Notes: generated by a model not told the origin, from the sequence alone. 64,000 bases of DNA from Mesorhabditis belari (GCA_958450365.1 CAUEEP010000880.1:62001-126000); one strand, 5' to 3'. Numbered from the stretch's first letter, positions 21,939 through 34,604 are shown. Program-made: numbers and translations.

Positions 21939-22350
21939 TCTGCAATTTTTTAGTTTACTAAAGAGACAAAAGAGACAAAAAATAAAAGAAAAGCTCAAGA
22001 ATTTACAGTATCCCAAGTTGAGTGGGGAAAAATTTGAGACAAAGCCGAAAAAAAGCCGCTTTCGGGTGCGCAGACAAAGGAAAAGCGCAAACTTGAGAGA
22101 GATTTGTTGAGAAAAAGATGAAATACCGTATTGACAAGGATTTTCAAAGAAAAAGACGACCAAATTCTAGTTTTATTGCTTAAGAGTACGTTCTGGAAGT
22201 CACAACACCAAAATATATTCAAAGCGCACTCCTACCTTCACTTTTGGCCATCTCATCCTTGAAAATCCTTGTCAATACAGTATTTAATCTTTTCAAGATA
22301 ACCAAATTCTAGTTCTATTGCTTAAAAGCACGTTCTGGAAGTCACAACAT
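21436..22350. repeat. ~142-bp repeat, four copies flanking kinase exon 1
   Basis: Units contain CACTTCTATCTTCACTTTT, ATCCTTGTCAATACGATATT and CAAATTCTAGTTTTATTGCT. Two tandem copies lie at about 21436-21715 (intron 1) and two at about 22120-22350 (upstream of the start), so exon 1 sits between copies. Confidence 0.8.
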
Positions 22351-23379
22351 CAAAAGAATACATAGAAAAATGAGAAAGGTGAAAACTCAAAAGTGAAAAA
22401 TCTTATGGTTAGAGTTTGGAGGAAAATCTCAAAGACTATAGATTATTTTTCGAAAACACTGATCAAAACTCGAGTTTTGGAGCTCATCGAAGCAAATTTG
22501 CTAAAGAAAAGTCAAAAATTTTCAAAATACATGTAGTCAATTGACGTAGCTGGCTAGAATGTAGTTTTGCGGGGAATTTCCCCCGAAAATCCCAACCATG
22601 AACATTTTCCCCAATCGGTCGGGGGTTTAAATGCTGTACTTTCTCTGCTCATTCTCTTTCTCGTTCTCTTTCTCGGGGGAAATGGGTGGAGCCAAAGCTA
22701 CAGTAGTCATAGAAACGTTTGAAATCCTTCTCTAAGCTCTCTCTCTAAGCTAAACTCTCTCAGAAAATACAATGAAATCAAAATCAAAAAACTAAACTCT
22801 TTCGAACAGCAATTCTCAGAATTTTCTACGTCTTCAGCTGTAGTTTATGGGAAAAAAGGAGAGATTTTCAGAAAAGTTCACCACTTTTCTAGAGATCTAG
22901 AGAACTAGAGGTTTGCTTTTTTTTTTGATTCAAAAAAATATTGAAAATAGTAGGTTTTGTCGGGTTTTTTGTTTTTTTTCTTTTCTTTCAGCTGGTACAA
23001 TCACGGGATTTCCCACAATTTTAGACGAAAAGTACCGCTATTTTGAGTTTAAAAGTTGTACTCTTTGGCTAATCGAATGTGTTGACACAAAAAAATTCTA
23101 ATCTAAATTCCTATTTTTCCGAAGATTAACAAGATTTCGGGATAGACGCGAGAAAAAGAAAGGATTGTAGGATTTTCGAGAAAGTCACGGGAGAGGGGAA
23201 TTAGACACATTTCAACAAATCCAAAGTTAATTCAGCCAATCCATTAGAGTTCACTGAGATTTGGATAGCTCGCAAATAATGAAACAATCAAACAATATGA
23301 ACAATATATAGAAATATATAGACAGTATATAGATAGAAAAAATGAAAGCAAAATTTTGAGTTAAAAACAAAAGTTTCTG
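22351..23379. other. Upstream flank of the kinase gene, no gene seen
   Basis: AT-rich with CTCTTTCTC runs around 22640-22680. It may contain the kinase promoter, but no element can be defined. Confidence 0.4.
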
Positions 23380-23760
23380 CCCAACCCGGACTCGAACCAT
23401 CGACCCTTAACTTCACAGCCAAGAGGGTTACCATTCCGCCAAACTGTAAGCTGTTTGCATGGAGGTCAAAAACGGTTATAAGTGTCCGCAAAGAAAAAAC
23501 AAGCAAAAGTTTCGCCCAGCCCGAAATCGAACCATCGACCCTTCTTTCAAACCATCAATCTATCAACCAAGAGCTCTACCACTGCGCTAACCTGCAACCT
23601 CTACGGGCTTCACGGAAAACGGCTATAACCGCTATAACGGCTATTTCGGCCTAAGACAAACGTTTCACCGAGCCCGGACTCGAACCCTCGACCCTTCGGT
23701 CGATCCATCGGTTTATCGACCCAGAGCGCTACCACTGCACCAAACTGCAAGTTGCCCGGG
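23380..23760 (-). repeat. Three tandem tRNA-like units (second cluster)
   Basis: On the minus strand three units, spaced about 135-155 bp, each carry a B-box GGTTCGAGTCCGGG (or GATTTCGGG) near 23390, 23525 and 23680, and an A-box-like TAGCGCAGTGGTAGAGC (unit 2) or TGGTGCAGTGGTAGCG (unit 3). The distance between boxes is roughly tRNA-like, but acceptor stems do not pair. The AGGGTCGA(T/G)GGTTCGA sequence is shared by all three. The cluster differs in sequence from the one at 13.6-14.0 kb. Confidence 0.6.
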
Positions 23761-24888
23761 GTCCATCAAACCCGACTATAAGCGAGCCAAGACAAAAAGG
23801 AACTTGAAACAAACAAATGTTGTAAATTATAAATATGATCTTTAATCAACATTATAAATGCTGATCAAAGGAAAACCAATCTCCAATTTCAAATCCTAAG
23901 ACTACGGTCGAGTCATTATCCACTCTTTGCAAAAAAAAAAACCAGAAAAACATTTGGAAACTGGAAGTCACCCTTGTGAAAGAGCAATGTTTGAAAGCGG
24001 ATTTCTGCAAAAAATAAGACATAGTCATCGAGTGGTTTGCGCGCGAGGAAAGCAACTAGATCGAAAGTTCGGTGTCTTTTCTGCAAATGCAGATGGAAGT
24101 AGGCGATGAAAACGGAATGAAAACAGAAAAGGCAATGACAGAAAGGGAAAGAAAACAGTTTGAAATCGCTTTTAGCTTCAGAAAATACAAATGTTCAGAT
24201 CAAAGAATGATTTTGGAGTTGATTAAAATCACTTAAAGCCTCAAAAAGGAATTATAAATCGATTAGCCGAAGATCTGGAGCTCATTGAATTGATTGGGCT
24301 GATCAGATCAGCTCTAAAATCACGATCAGTTCTAAAACTCAATTAGTAGATCATTTTAGCTATTTCCGACCATTAAAGAGTTTAAAAAGGGTCAAAAATC
24401 GACTCGAATCGCAAAAATCGGTTCCAAAAGAGTTTCGAGGCCAAGAAAAGTTCAAAAACAAATAAGAAGCTATTTTTTGTTTCTTTTGGCTGGCAGAGGA
24501 CCTAGCTTTCTGAGTTTTCCGGAAGGGTTAGCTCTTTAAAAAAAAAAGATAAGCAAATAAATGAATGGAGCTAAAAAAAGATTGAACGGGCGGGGGGAAA
24601 GGGGAATTTTTGAGAAAATTTTTGTGAAACCTTTTTGTGAAACCTTTTTGTGAAACCTTTTTCGCATCAAAGTTCATTTTCGGACTATTTTATAGTTGGA
24701 GAGTGAGTCAGAAATGGAAAAGGCGAGGGGAAAACGTGTAAAAACAACAATTTCAATTCAATCGGAACGCTTTCTTTGAAACTTTTCTCACCTTTTTGAC
24801 TTTTTGACTTTTGGCAACTTTTTTGAAAACCTTCTTGGCAACTTTTTGACAACGAAAACCTTTTTAGCAACTTTTTTTGTCAACTAGC
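23761..24888. other. AT-rich stretch, no gene seen
   Basis: Short repeats of TTTTTGTGAAACC (about 24620-24660). No supported coding sequence on either strand. Confidence 0.5.
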
Positions 24889-25290
24889 CTTCTCCCAACT
24901 AGCCCAACTAGCCCAACTTCTCCCGACTAGCCCAACTAGCCCAACTTCTCCCAACTAGCCCAACTAGCCCAACTTCTCCCAACTAGCCCAACTAGCCCAA
25001 CTTCTCCCAACTAGCCCAACTAGCCCAACTTCTCCCAACTAGCCCAACTAGCCCAACTTCTCCCAACTAGCCCAACTAGCCCAACTTCTCCCAACTAGCC
25101 CAACTAGCCCAACTTCTCCCAACTAGCCCAACTAGCCCAACTTCTCCCAACTAGCCCAACTAGCCCAACTTCTCCCGACTAGCCCAACTAGCCCAACTTC
25201 TCCCAACTAGCCCAACTAGCCCAACTTCTCCCAACTAGCCCAACTAGCCCAACTTCTCCCGACTAGCCCAACTAGCCCAACTTCTCCCAA
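24889..25290. repeat. 28-bp minisatellite
   Basis: About fourteen units of CTTCTCCCAACTAGCCCAAC followed by TAGCCCAA, very uniform apart from CCAACT/CCGACT variation. Confidence 0.95.
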
Positions 25291-27379
25291 CTTCAACTAG
25301 CCTTAAAGCCTTATCCAATCTATTAGCTATCAGAAATCAAAAAACAGCTTAAAAACAGCTTAAAACAGCTTAAAAAATGCTAAAAACGCTTTCTGTTAAA
25401 CATTTTTCTTCGTTCTTTACCTTAAAATTGACCAAGAGAACTGAAAAATTCAAAAATTTAGCTAATTTAGCTAATTTCTCTCATTTTTCTCAAATTACAC
25501 TCTAATCGTTTTCCCAAATGAAAACAATCAAAAAAAAGGAAAATTTGAAACGATTTGTGATTTAAGTGATTCGATTTTCAAGCCAAAAACCCCATCATCA
25601 GCGTTCCGAAAATCAAAATCGTATCTGAGCTTTGGGGAAGCGAAAGAAAAAAAGAAAAAAAGAAATAAATGTGGATAGATCAAACGCGCAAAAAAAAAGC
25701 CCTTCATAAATAGGAAATCCGGGAGATTTCTGTTGTCAAATTGAGTCATAAAGCCTTTTTTTTCGTCACAAAAATGCACACCAAACTTCTTCCCCTTTTT
25801 GATTTGCACAGCTGGAACAAATGAAAACACACTTTTTTGGTGATTTCTCTAATGCTGGAATGCACAAGGCATTTTGGCGTCAAAAAAATCATTCATCAAT
25901 AAATAAAAATCGTTTCGAAATTGAGCTTACGAGAGTTGCACAAGTTTTGTGGGTTTAGCGCTCAGGATCAGTTTTATAACAGTTAGATTTTCTAAGCTGG
26001 ATGTCATGAGAGCTTTTGAGATTGAAAAACTGCAGGTTTTGAAGGGCGGGTGAAGTCTTGGGTTCTGGATCGTTGACTCAGTCAGCTAGGCAGCCTATCT
26101 AGGATCTGACTGGTCCATTCTAAGCCTAGCACTTAAAATCCTGGATGTCACTAGGCAAAATAAGCCAATCAGCTTGTCCTGAGAATCATATTGCTAATCA
26201 TCAACTACATTGTGTTTTCTTGTCACTTCTGACTGCACTCAAGTGACAACCTTGAGTGTGGAAATCACATGATCGACTAATTTGCTCAAAAGCGGAAAGG
26301 AGGGGAAACGGGCAAGCACAAAATACTCAAAGTGATACTTGGAAAAGATCGAGATTCGAAAATCGAAAATAGATAGACGAGTGGAGTGGGTGATAAAAAT
26401 AGCAATTGGACCTTTGACCTCTAGACATTTGATGATGAAGGAAGGGGAGGATGGGGACAATTGTCAAATGGGGATGGTGAGAAAAGGGGACTCGGTGGGG
26501 GATCTAGAGTTTTGTCTAGTTTTGAAAACTTGAAACTTGAAAAATTGCTAGCTAAATCAGTCTAATGTCAAATTTTGAGTGTTATTCTTAAAAACTGCTA
26601 AACTAAACTAAACTGAAGTACTAGAGCTGGTAATACCGAAGTACTCCAAGTGATTTTGAAAGCTCAAATTGAAAATGAAAGCTGAAAAAGGTGAAATTAA
26701 ATTCCTTTCCACGAAAAATAAAGGATTTTAGATGAGATTTAGCAATTTTACATAGAAAACAATGAAAACTTAAAGAATATAAAGATTATTGAAAGAAGAG
26801 TATCAACCAGATTACATTTAGAAGAGTTAAGTTCTTTTCTAGATGTATTAGGTTGGGGAGAAAAAGAGGAAAAGGAACCAATTCTCCTTTTTTAGAGCTC
26901 TGAAAGCGGTGATCTGAGGGTCGAGGGTTCGACTCCGGCGCGCGGCAGACTTTTTTGAAAAGATTTTGGTAAAAGAACGAGTTTTGTGTTTTCTAAGGTA
27001 ATTTTCAACGCTGATTCTGAAAAAGATGGTTTCAGTCTAGGTTTTTCGTACAAAAAAGCGAAAAAAATCATTTTTTGAAATTTTGGGTCTGATGCCACTC
27101 AGTAAAACTTTGAAAATTGACGAATTGCCAAGCGGTCTTTTCCATTCAATTCGCTAGAAAATTAGCTTTCAAATGAGCTATTACACGTCCAAATCGGACA
27201 AGTTTAAGACTTACTCCCAAAAAAATCGGCAAAGACTTTCTCTTCAACCAAATAATCTGGTTGATAAATCTGGATGATGTATTGAGTGCATGAAACGTCT
27301 GGAAAAAATGGTCTAACCGCACCGAAACAACACCGGAAAAAGCTAGAAAAGCTGATGAAATGGTTGAAAAGCTAGATTA
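25291..27379. other. No gene seen; tRNA 3'-half-like motif at 26905-26946
   Basis: AT-rich noncoding sequence. At 26905-26946 a B-box-like GGGTTCGACTCC follows AGGGTCGA, the same context as in the tRNA-like units at 23.4-23.7 kb, so it is probably a stray copy. A lone mariner-type end TTAGGTTGGGGAGAAA occurs at about 26849. Confidence 0.45.
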
Positions 27380-28654
27380 CAGGGTGCGGCATAAGTATGG
27401 TTACAAGGTTGTAACATTGATTTAAGAAACTGATTGATTTTTATTTCTTGCCAAAGGATTATTTTCTCTTAATTTGAATGCTTTTTTATATTATGTGGGA
27501 GTTTTTAAGCAAATTTTGAAGTTTGGACATAATGGTGAAGGCTTCTCCCAACCGTGCCGCTATTTTTCAGCTTGGAGCACAAGGACGATCAACTTCGGAT
27601 ATTGCCAAACTGCTGAAAATGCATCGAATGACGGTATACCGCATTTTGCAACAAAATAGAGTCGAGGAGCTTCCTAAAAGTGAACGTCCGCCAAAAATTG
27701 ATCACACGAGACCTAAGAAAATCATTAAGAAACGAATCAAGCGCAATCCTGCCCGGAGCATGAGAAAAATGGCTCCCCAATTGAATGTTTCTGATAGAAC
27801 TATCCGTCGTATCGTCAAAAAGGATCTGGGTCTTCACCCTTACAAGTTAAGGAAGCATAATGGCCTGACGGATCTTCAAATGAAACACGAAGCAAAAATG
27901 TGCTTTTCTTCTTGCGAGGGCCGCAAATGATGAGCGTCTGACGATGCTTTTTACCGACGAGAAATTAGTCAACATTGAGCAAGTTTTCAACTCTCAAAAT
28001 GATCGAATTTTGGCTCACAGCCCTCAAGAAGCAAATAAAAGTGACCGATTTGTGGACAGGAACTCACATCCAGCAGGAGTCATGGTTTTTGCAGAGGTGT
28101 CAGCAACCGCGGATTTTCGTTAATAAAGGGCTGAAAATTAGCACAGACGTGTGTCTGGACGTTCTCACAAAACATGCACAGCCGTGGAGTCAAGGAGATT
28201 ATCAAAATCAGCGCTGGACGTTGATACAAAACGGCGCCCCAGCGCACAAAGCAAAAAAGACTCAAGAGTGGTGTCGAAACAATTTGCCCGACTTCATTCC
28301 CGCCAATGAATGGCCAGCTAATTCGCCCGACATGAGTGTTATGGGTTTCTGTGTTTGGGCAATTTTGGAGCAAAAAGCATGCACAACAAAACATGCAAAC
28401 TTTGAAAGTCTGAAAAAGGCTCTGAAGAAAGCTTGGGCGGAAATTCCACAAAGTACCCTGCGGGCCGCCGTGGAAAGTTATCCAAAGCGTCTTAAAGCCG
28501 TTATCAAGAATAAAGGTGCCCATATTGAATAATTTGTTATTTTTAAATGAATATGATTACTGTTGTTAATTTTAAATTAAATTTACATGAATCCGTTCAT
28601 ATTTCATTACGATACACGGTTCTGAGTCTGTAACCATACTTATGCCGCACCCTG
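27380..28654 (+). mobile_element. Tc/maT-type transposon, nearly full length
   Basis: Inverted ends CAGGGTGCGGCATAAGTATG, about 26 bp, flanked by TA (27378-27379, 28655-28656). Length 1275 bp. The family resembles the elements at 56442-60091 and 62943 onward, whose ends also read CAGGGTG or CAGACTTGGGC before a (T/A)ATTACG-like stretch. Confidence 0.93.
27532..28532 (+). pseudogene. Transposase of the 27.4-kb element, inactive
   Basis: Starts MVKASPNRAAIFQLGAQG with two helix-turn-helix parts (STSDIAKLLKMHRMTVYRIL; MRKMAPQLNVSDRTIRRIVK). A frameshift at about 27925 leads to MLFTDEKLVNIEQVFNSQND, a second at about 28115 to the rest, ending LKAVIKNKGAHIE. The first catalytic Asp (FTDEK) remains. 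The second is Asn (IQNGAPAH where relatives have QQDGAPAH), and the third is Gly (SPDMSVMGFCVW where relatives have SPDLNPMDY). It is thus dead both by frameshift and by loss of two catalytic residues. Confidence 0.85.
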
Positions 28655-30669
28655 TAGATGCAGGATGCAGGATGTAGGATGTAGGAATTCAAAGAATTCA
28701 AAGATCTAACTGCCAACGAAAGCGGGAAGCTAGCTTTTGAAAGGTTTCGTTAAAAGTTAGCAAAGTGATGTAAAAGCTGATGAATTCGAAAGCAGAAAGC
28801 TATCAGCTCACTCAATCTCGAGACAATTGCTGGTCTCAAAAGTAATTGAGAGATGATGGAATTGGAATTGAGTTGTAGCTTGTAGTCTGGCTTGTAGCCT
28901 GGCTTTCTTATTGAGTTGAAGCTTGGAGTCAAGCTTGTTTGTTGAGTTGTAGCTTGTTTGTTGAGTTGTAGCTTGTTTGTTGAGTTGTAGCTTGTAGTCA
29001 GGTTTCTAGTCAGGCTTGTTTGTTGAATTGAAGCTTGTAGTCGGCTTGTATCCATTGTTGAATATAGTAAAACCTGAGCTTTTTGATCTCTATTGAACTT
29101 GAATTTATCTATTGAATTCTCTATTGAATTTGAATCACTATTTCTTTGTCAAAACCCGCTCTATTTGTTTCTATTTTCGATCACAAACTCTCACAAAAAA
29201 TTGTCGAAAAAATTGCTGAGCTTTGGTCTCCAATTCTATTATGACACTCAACTCCCACGTTCCCAAACTACATTCAAAATCTATTTTCAACTTTAAGTCC
29301 AAGAATTGAGCGCCAGGTTTTTTGTTGAACGATCTGGATTTTGGAATTGATAAATTTCTGATCACCAATCACCCGCACCCATGCCCTTGCTCAGTTCTTT
29401 TACCCAATTCGCCCAACTCCTCAGTGATCAATGAAGGGAAAAGGGGGAAAAGAGGGAAAAGAATCACTTTTCTCAAAAATCTTTTTCCTTTCATGGGATC
29501 ATCTTTAAAAGATTGATATTTGATATACTTGGTGTGCTCTATCATTTCTCTTCTTTGGAGAAAAGAGGAAAAACCGAGAGAGAGAGAGAGCAGGAAAAGA
29601 GCAAAAATTTCCCCAATGGAAAAGAGCTGATAATTGATTGGCGTCTATTTTCGATTCTCGATTGAGATTGGGTATTTTTAGAAGAGAAAGGGTTGGGGGA
29701 TGGCTGGTGGACTGGGGCGATTGAGCCGCCAGCCGGAAATCCAAAATCAGCCGATCCAAACCGCTCCTAGAGTCGAGTGCGTTCCAGATCGTGCAAAGAA
29801 GTTGAGAAAATCGGTGAAAAGCTGCAAAGTTTTAGGTGAAAAAGCAATCAAAGTCTACAGCAGACAAGAGTTTTCTACTTTGTAAAGAGAAAACTGCAAA
29901 GTAGTTCAGCAAATGGGTTGAAAATTTCAATGTTACAAATCTCACGAATTTTCTTTTCCCAAAGTGTTTACTGCTTTCCAAAATGGTGACTAATAGGGAA
30001 AAGATTGACTAAAAAGTACTCAGAAAGATTTACAAGTGTTGCTCAAGGGAATTGAACACGAAAACACAAGGGAAAGGGAATTTTTTTCGATTTCACAGTT
30101 TGACAAGTTCAATTTCAACTAACCGTTGATCGTCAGTGGTCAGAAAAACAAAATTTTACCGACCAACAAACAACTAAAGTAAAGTGGGCCGGTTTAGTTG
30201 CCAAATTCCTCTCAAAAGCGGTTCTTTTCGTTCAAGATAACGTTGTTTTCTCACACCGTTAGTTTGAGAACTCAAAAAACGACAAACTTCTAAATTTCCA
30301 CGACAACAAAATCGGAAATTGGTTTGGTTTAAGTAACCCAAATAAGCCAATAGTAGAGAAATAAAAATAAATTTAAAAATAACCTTCAGAAAGAAAAAAT
30401 GTGTTTTTCGAGACGTTTTCATGTTAAATTTGAATTTTTGCCGCAAATCTTAAATTTTAAGTTTTGCGCGACGTCGCATTCCAATTGACGGCGCCGCCAT
30501 TTGGAGGTAGTCGATGGGAGCGCCGCGTCGTCGTTTCTTTTTCATTTTTCAAATCATTTGCTTTTGTCAAATTAATTGCAAGCATTTTTTTACGTGCTAA
30601 ATTTTGTGTTGGAATGAGAAAGCAATCTATTTCCATTTGGGAGCTGAGTGGAGAATCCGGAACTTTTCG
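28655..30669. other. No gene confirmed; short repeats
   Basis: A minisatellite-like series of TTGAGTTGTAGCTTGTTTG lies at about 28905-29030. An 111-bp GC-richer open stretch starts with ATG at 29700 and ends at a possible GTGAAA donor, but no following exon was found. Otherwise AT-rich. Confidence 0.4.
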
Positions 30670-30856
30670 TAGACATGGGTTTCGGGTCGACCCGACTTTT
30701 CAGCCAACTCGACTTAATACTACTACGTAGTAGATTCTAATTTAGTAACAAATTTTACTAGTAATTAGTTTTTTCTCTATCTGACTCGAAACCTTAACTT
30801 TTCGGCGGCTTGGGTCGAGCCGAGCCGACCCGAAACGACCCGATTGCCCATGTCTA
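30670..30856. mobile_element. Short TIR element (187 bp), hAT-like ends
   Basis: Ends TAGACATGGGTTTCGGGTCG and, inverted, TAGACATGGGCAATCGGGTC. The TAGACATGGGC-type end is seen in some hAT-derived MITEs, but no matching 8-bp target duplication is visible, so the superfamily is uncertain. Confidence 0.6.
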
Positions 30857-31020
30857 GTACCCGACCCACAATAAGAACCAAAACTAACTGTAAGATGCTT
30901 TGGGGAGTTGAATGGAAACAATGAAAGCAAGGCTCATCTTCTGGACCGTTACAAAACTCAATTACAAAAAAATGTCCAAGTTCGAGAAAAAAAAGTTGAA
31001 ACAAACTTGCTGGGCTCTTG

Positions 31021-31400
31021 CGTAGTTTCCGGGTATTTTGAACGGGTCGTCACGCTTCGAAGGCCTATAACTTTGTCCAGAGATAATATTTTTGTTAACT
31101 TATTATATCATTGTACAGAGAACATTTCAGGCTTTCGAATGATACCAAATAGAGCTTGATTAGATAATCCAGTCCAAGAAAATCAGAACCAACTCTGAGC
31201 AAATGAGGCTTATCCGACGCGGATGTTGTGTGCCTGGTTTACATGAGAATGAAAAATCCAGTCAAGCTCTATTTGATATCATTAAAAAGCCTGAAATGAC
31301 CTCTGTACAATGATATAAAAAGTTAGCAAAAATATTATCTCTGGACAAAGTTATAGGTCTTAAAGGGGGGCGACCCGTTCAAAATACCCGGAAGCTACGC
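31021..31400. mobile_element. Foldback sequence with ~145-bp arms
   Basis: The left arm (31021-31165) and right arm (31252-31400) are inverted copies: both carry CCGGGTATTTTGAACGGGTC, ATAACTTTGTCCAGAGATAA and AATAGAGCTTGA. The loop is about 85 bp. No coding sequence. The right arm runs straight into the 18-bp array. Confidence 0.85.
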
Positions 31401-31610
31401 TTGCTGTTTTAGAGCCGCTTGCTGTTTTAGAGCCGCTTGCTGTTTTAGAGCCGCTTGCTGTTTTAGAGCCGCTTGCTGTTTTAGAGCCGCTTGCTGTTTT
31501 AGAGCCGCTTGCTGTTTTAGAGCCGCTTGCTGTTTTAGAGCCGCTTGCTGTTTTAGAGCCGCTTGCTGTTTTAGAGCCGCTTGCTGTTTTAGAGCCGCTT
31601 GCTGTTTTAG
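31401..31610. repeat. 18-bp perfect minisatellite, 11.7 copies
   Basis: Unit TTGCTGTTTTAGAGCCGC, repeated without a visible change. It keeps frame on the minus strand as a (ASGSKT)n peptide only because 18 is a multiple of three. It begins at the end of the foldback right arm. Confidence 0.97.
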
Positions 31611-33344
31611 AAATTCGTGGAATCCCTCGAAAAACCATTCCTCGAAATAGGCAAATGCTTTTTTCTAAGAATTATTGTCTTTGTTATCACAATTCCGAAG
31701 TCTTTCCAAATTCTTTTAAAGTAGATCATGCACACCCTGTAATTTATCACCTGATCGCTTAATGCTTTTCATTTTCTTCCATTTTCTTCCATTTTCTTTC
31801 ATTTTTCATTTTCTTTCATTTCTTGACTCCCCCCCAACTAGATTCTTGTTAAAAAGATAACAAAAAAGCTTTTCATTGCCGATTCTGACCTCGATCTTTC
31901 AAAGTAGAGATAGTTTTCTGGATGATGCAAGGAAATGGTGAAAAGAATAAGCAGTTTCGATCTTTTTTTGGAAAACATAAAGTTTACAGAGCCGACAAAA
32001 TAAAACTGGATTAGAATTGAATAGAAAACAGAATAAGAATTGAACTGGATGAGAATTGAATGAAGAAAGCTCAATGTAAAGTACAATGTAAAACCAAAAG
32101 CTCTATTGAATGCGAATTTCAGCAATCACAATTTTTACAATAAAAAAATACAATAAAAAATAAAATAAAAATAGATTTCACAATTCTTGAAATCCTTCTA
32201 GAGTCAAATTTTGTACAAAATTTCTTTAGAACAAATCCTAGAATACATTTTTGATTGAGAACGCTTTCAAAGCACATCTCAAACTATCACTTTTTTTGCC
32301 AGGGTTCTTCCTAGAGCATTTTTAAACCTAAGCCTCAACTTTAAAAAAAAAAACTGGATTTTAGGGTTAGCTTTGTGAATCCTAGTGACATTCAAAATCT
32401 TTGAATTGAACCTTCAAAATCTTTAGAACATTGTTTATAGGTTTTTTCTGGAGATTGATACCATTTTTCAACTCAGAAAGGCCAAAGACTGGACTAATCT
32501 GGATTTCAAAGACTGATAACTCTTTGGAATCCAGATTTTCACAGGTCGAATCACTTGCAAACATTACTCGACTAAAAGCTTTCCAGCTTTCCTTTAGCTT
32601 TCCAGCTTTTCTTTAGCTTTCCAGCTTTTCTTTAGCTTTAGCTTTCCTCAATCAACTCTTTCACTCAAACTAGAGTCTATTGAAGTAACAAAATATTGTG
32701 GTGACACCAATCCTTTTTCCTTTTTCCTTTTCCCCTCTTTATCTGTTCCGGGGCGATTGATTCGATGACCTCTCTTTTGCGGGAAGGAAATGTGGCGTGA
32801 TCAACAGCTGATTTCTTGAGAATGGGCAAGATAGTGGACAAGTAGGTAGGCAAGATAGTAGACAAGTTATTTATTGGCTTTAGCCATAAGCTGAATAATT
32901 GAGTTTAAAGGAACGGGTTAAAAAACCATAAACAATTAAAACAACAGCTAGCTAGCTAGGTTCATCTACAATTTTGATCTTTAGTCTCAGCTCTACCGCT
33001 AGACTTGTTGTTTGTTTCAGGCAAAACAAAAGACTAAAGCTTTTTAGAGCCAATCGTCCATCAAGAGCCGCTAAACAATCATTTAACTTCATTTTCAATC
33101 GACGACAATTGTGTCGTCGATTAAAAATGAGTGCGTCACTTGTTGTAATAGCATTTTCGAATCTAAACTCTCACTTTTCATCCAATCAAACGCGTCACTT
33201 TTCCCCGCCTGTTCACCCCCACCCCCAATAGACTCAAAATAGATTAAAGCTGGTTGTCAGGCTACCGTAGTCTTCAAGGAAATCGGCAAAACTTTAGCCA
33301 AGACAATTCTGCGATTAAATCTTTCAAGAATGGGGTGAAACTCT
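31611..33344. other. AT-rich stretch, no gene seen
   Basis: TTTTCTTCCA and CTTTAGCTTTCCAG short repeats. No supported exons. Confidence 0.5.
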
Positions 33345-33490
33345 ATCCCTAAACTTGTCGAAAGTGGAAAGCGATTAGTGTTGATCATTGGAGCGATTTT
33401 TTGCGGGATAAATTGAAAGGAAATCGCTATTCTATAGTCGAATGATGTAAAATGACGTGTAAAGCGATTGGGATTTGGGAAAAATGGAGT
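33345..33490. repeat. Direct repeat flanking the 20-bp satellite (left copy)
   Basis: About 145 bp, including TTGATCATTGGAGCGATTTT and CGCTATTCTATAGTCGAATG, repeated at 34605-34750 in the same orientation. The satellite lies between the two copies. Confidence 0.85.
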
Positions 33491-33790
33491 GAAAGCAAAA
33501 GGGAGATTGAAGAAGTTGAGGCTTAAAGATTCTAGGGACAACTTTCATCTTATTGACTATAACTTGAGTAGTAGCTTAAGAAAAACTACAAGAGTACGAC
33601 TTCAAGAGTAGAGTACGACTGGAAGTAAAGAGAGTAAGCTTTTCAAGCTTTTGTAAAGAATTATCTAAAGATATTCACCGATAGGGCTTTGCAATTTAGA
33701 TCATATTTCTAGGATCGGCTGAAAACTCATTTATCTACCGTACTACTGTTTTATTTGTTACCATATTACTGCACTATCGTATCCTTTTGA

Positions 33791-34557
33791 CTATTTTACT
33801 AGTTAATGTACTATTTCACTAGTTAATGTATTATTTCACTAGTTAATGTACTATTTTACTAGTTAATGCACTATTTCACTAGTTAATGTACTATTTCACT
33901 AGATAATGTACTATTTCATTAGGTAATGTACTATTTTACTAGTTAATGTACTATTTCACTAGTTAATGTACTATTTCACTAGTTAATGTATTATTTCACT
34001 AGTTAATGTACTATTTTACTAGTTAATGTACTATTTTACTAGTTAATGCACTATTTCACTAGTTAATGTACTATTTTACTAGTTAATGTACTATTTCACT
34101 AGTTGATGTACTATTTCACTAGGTAATGTACTATTTTACTAGTTAATGTACTATTTCACTAGTTAAGTACTATTTCACTAGTTAAGTACTATTTTACTAG
34201 TTAATGTACTATTTCACTAGTTAATGTACTATTTTACTAGGTAATGTACTATTTCACTAGTTAATGTACTATTTCACTAGTTAATGTACTATTTTACTAG
34301 ATAATGTACTATTTTACTAGGTAATGTACTATTTCACTAGTTAATGTACTATTTCACTAGTTAATGTACTATTTTACTAGATAATGTACTATTTTACTAG
34401 GTAATGTACTATTTCACTAGTTAATGTACTATTTCACTAGTTAATGTACTATTTTACTAGATAATGTACTATTTTACTAGGTAATGTACTATTTCACTAG
34501 TTAATGTACTATTTCACTAGTTAAGTACTATTTCACTAGTTAATGTACTATTTTACT
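33791..34557. repeat. 20-bp satellite, ~38 units, with 80-bp higher-order pattern
   Basis: Unit TTAATGTACTATTTCACTAG with two variable sites: first base (T, A or G) and TTTCAC/TTTTAC. From 34241 to 34520 the variants follow a strict four-unit order (G-C, T-C, T-T, A-T) repeated three and a half times, giving an 80-bp higher-order unit. Three 19-bp units lack one base. Confidence 0.95.
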
Positions 34558-34604
34558 GTGCCATCGTGATGTAACACCTTTTGAGTTACTCCAGTCTCCT
34601 AAAG

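Noticed and set aside
24889..25290. CRISPR-like array
   Set aside because: Units are contiguous 28-bp repeats without unique spacers, and the context is a eukaryotic genome.
29700..29885. GC-richer open frame starting MAGGLGRLSRQPEIQNQ with a possible donor
   Set aside because: No acceptor-donor partner or following exon was found on either strand and the peptide matches nothing I know.
31360..31638. Repetitive protein (ASGSKT)n on the minus strand
   Set aside because: It is only the translation of an 18-bp tandem DNA repeat; period divisible by three keeps any frame open.
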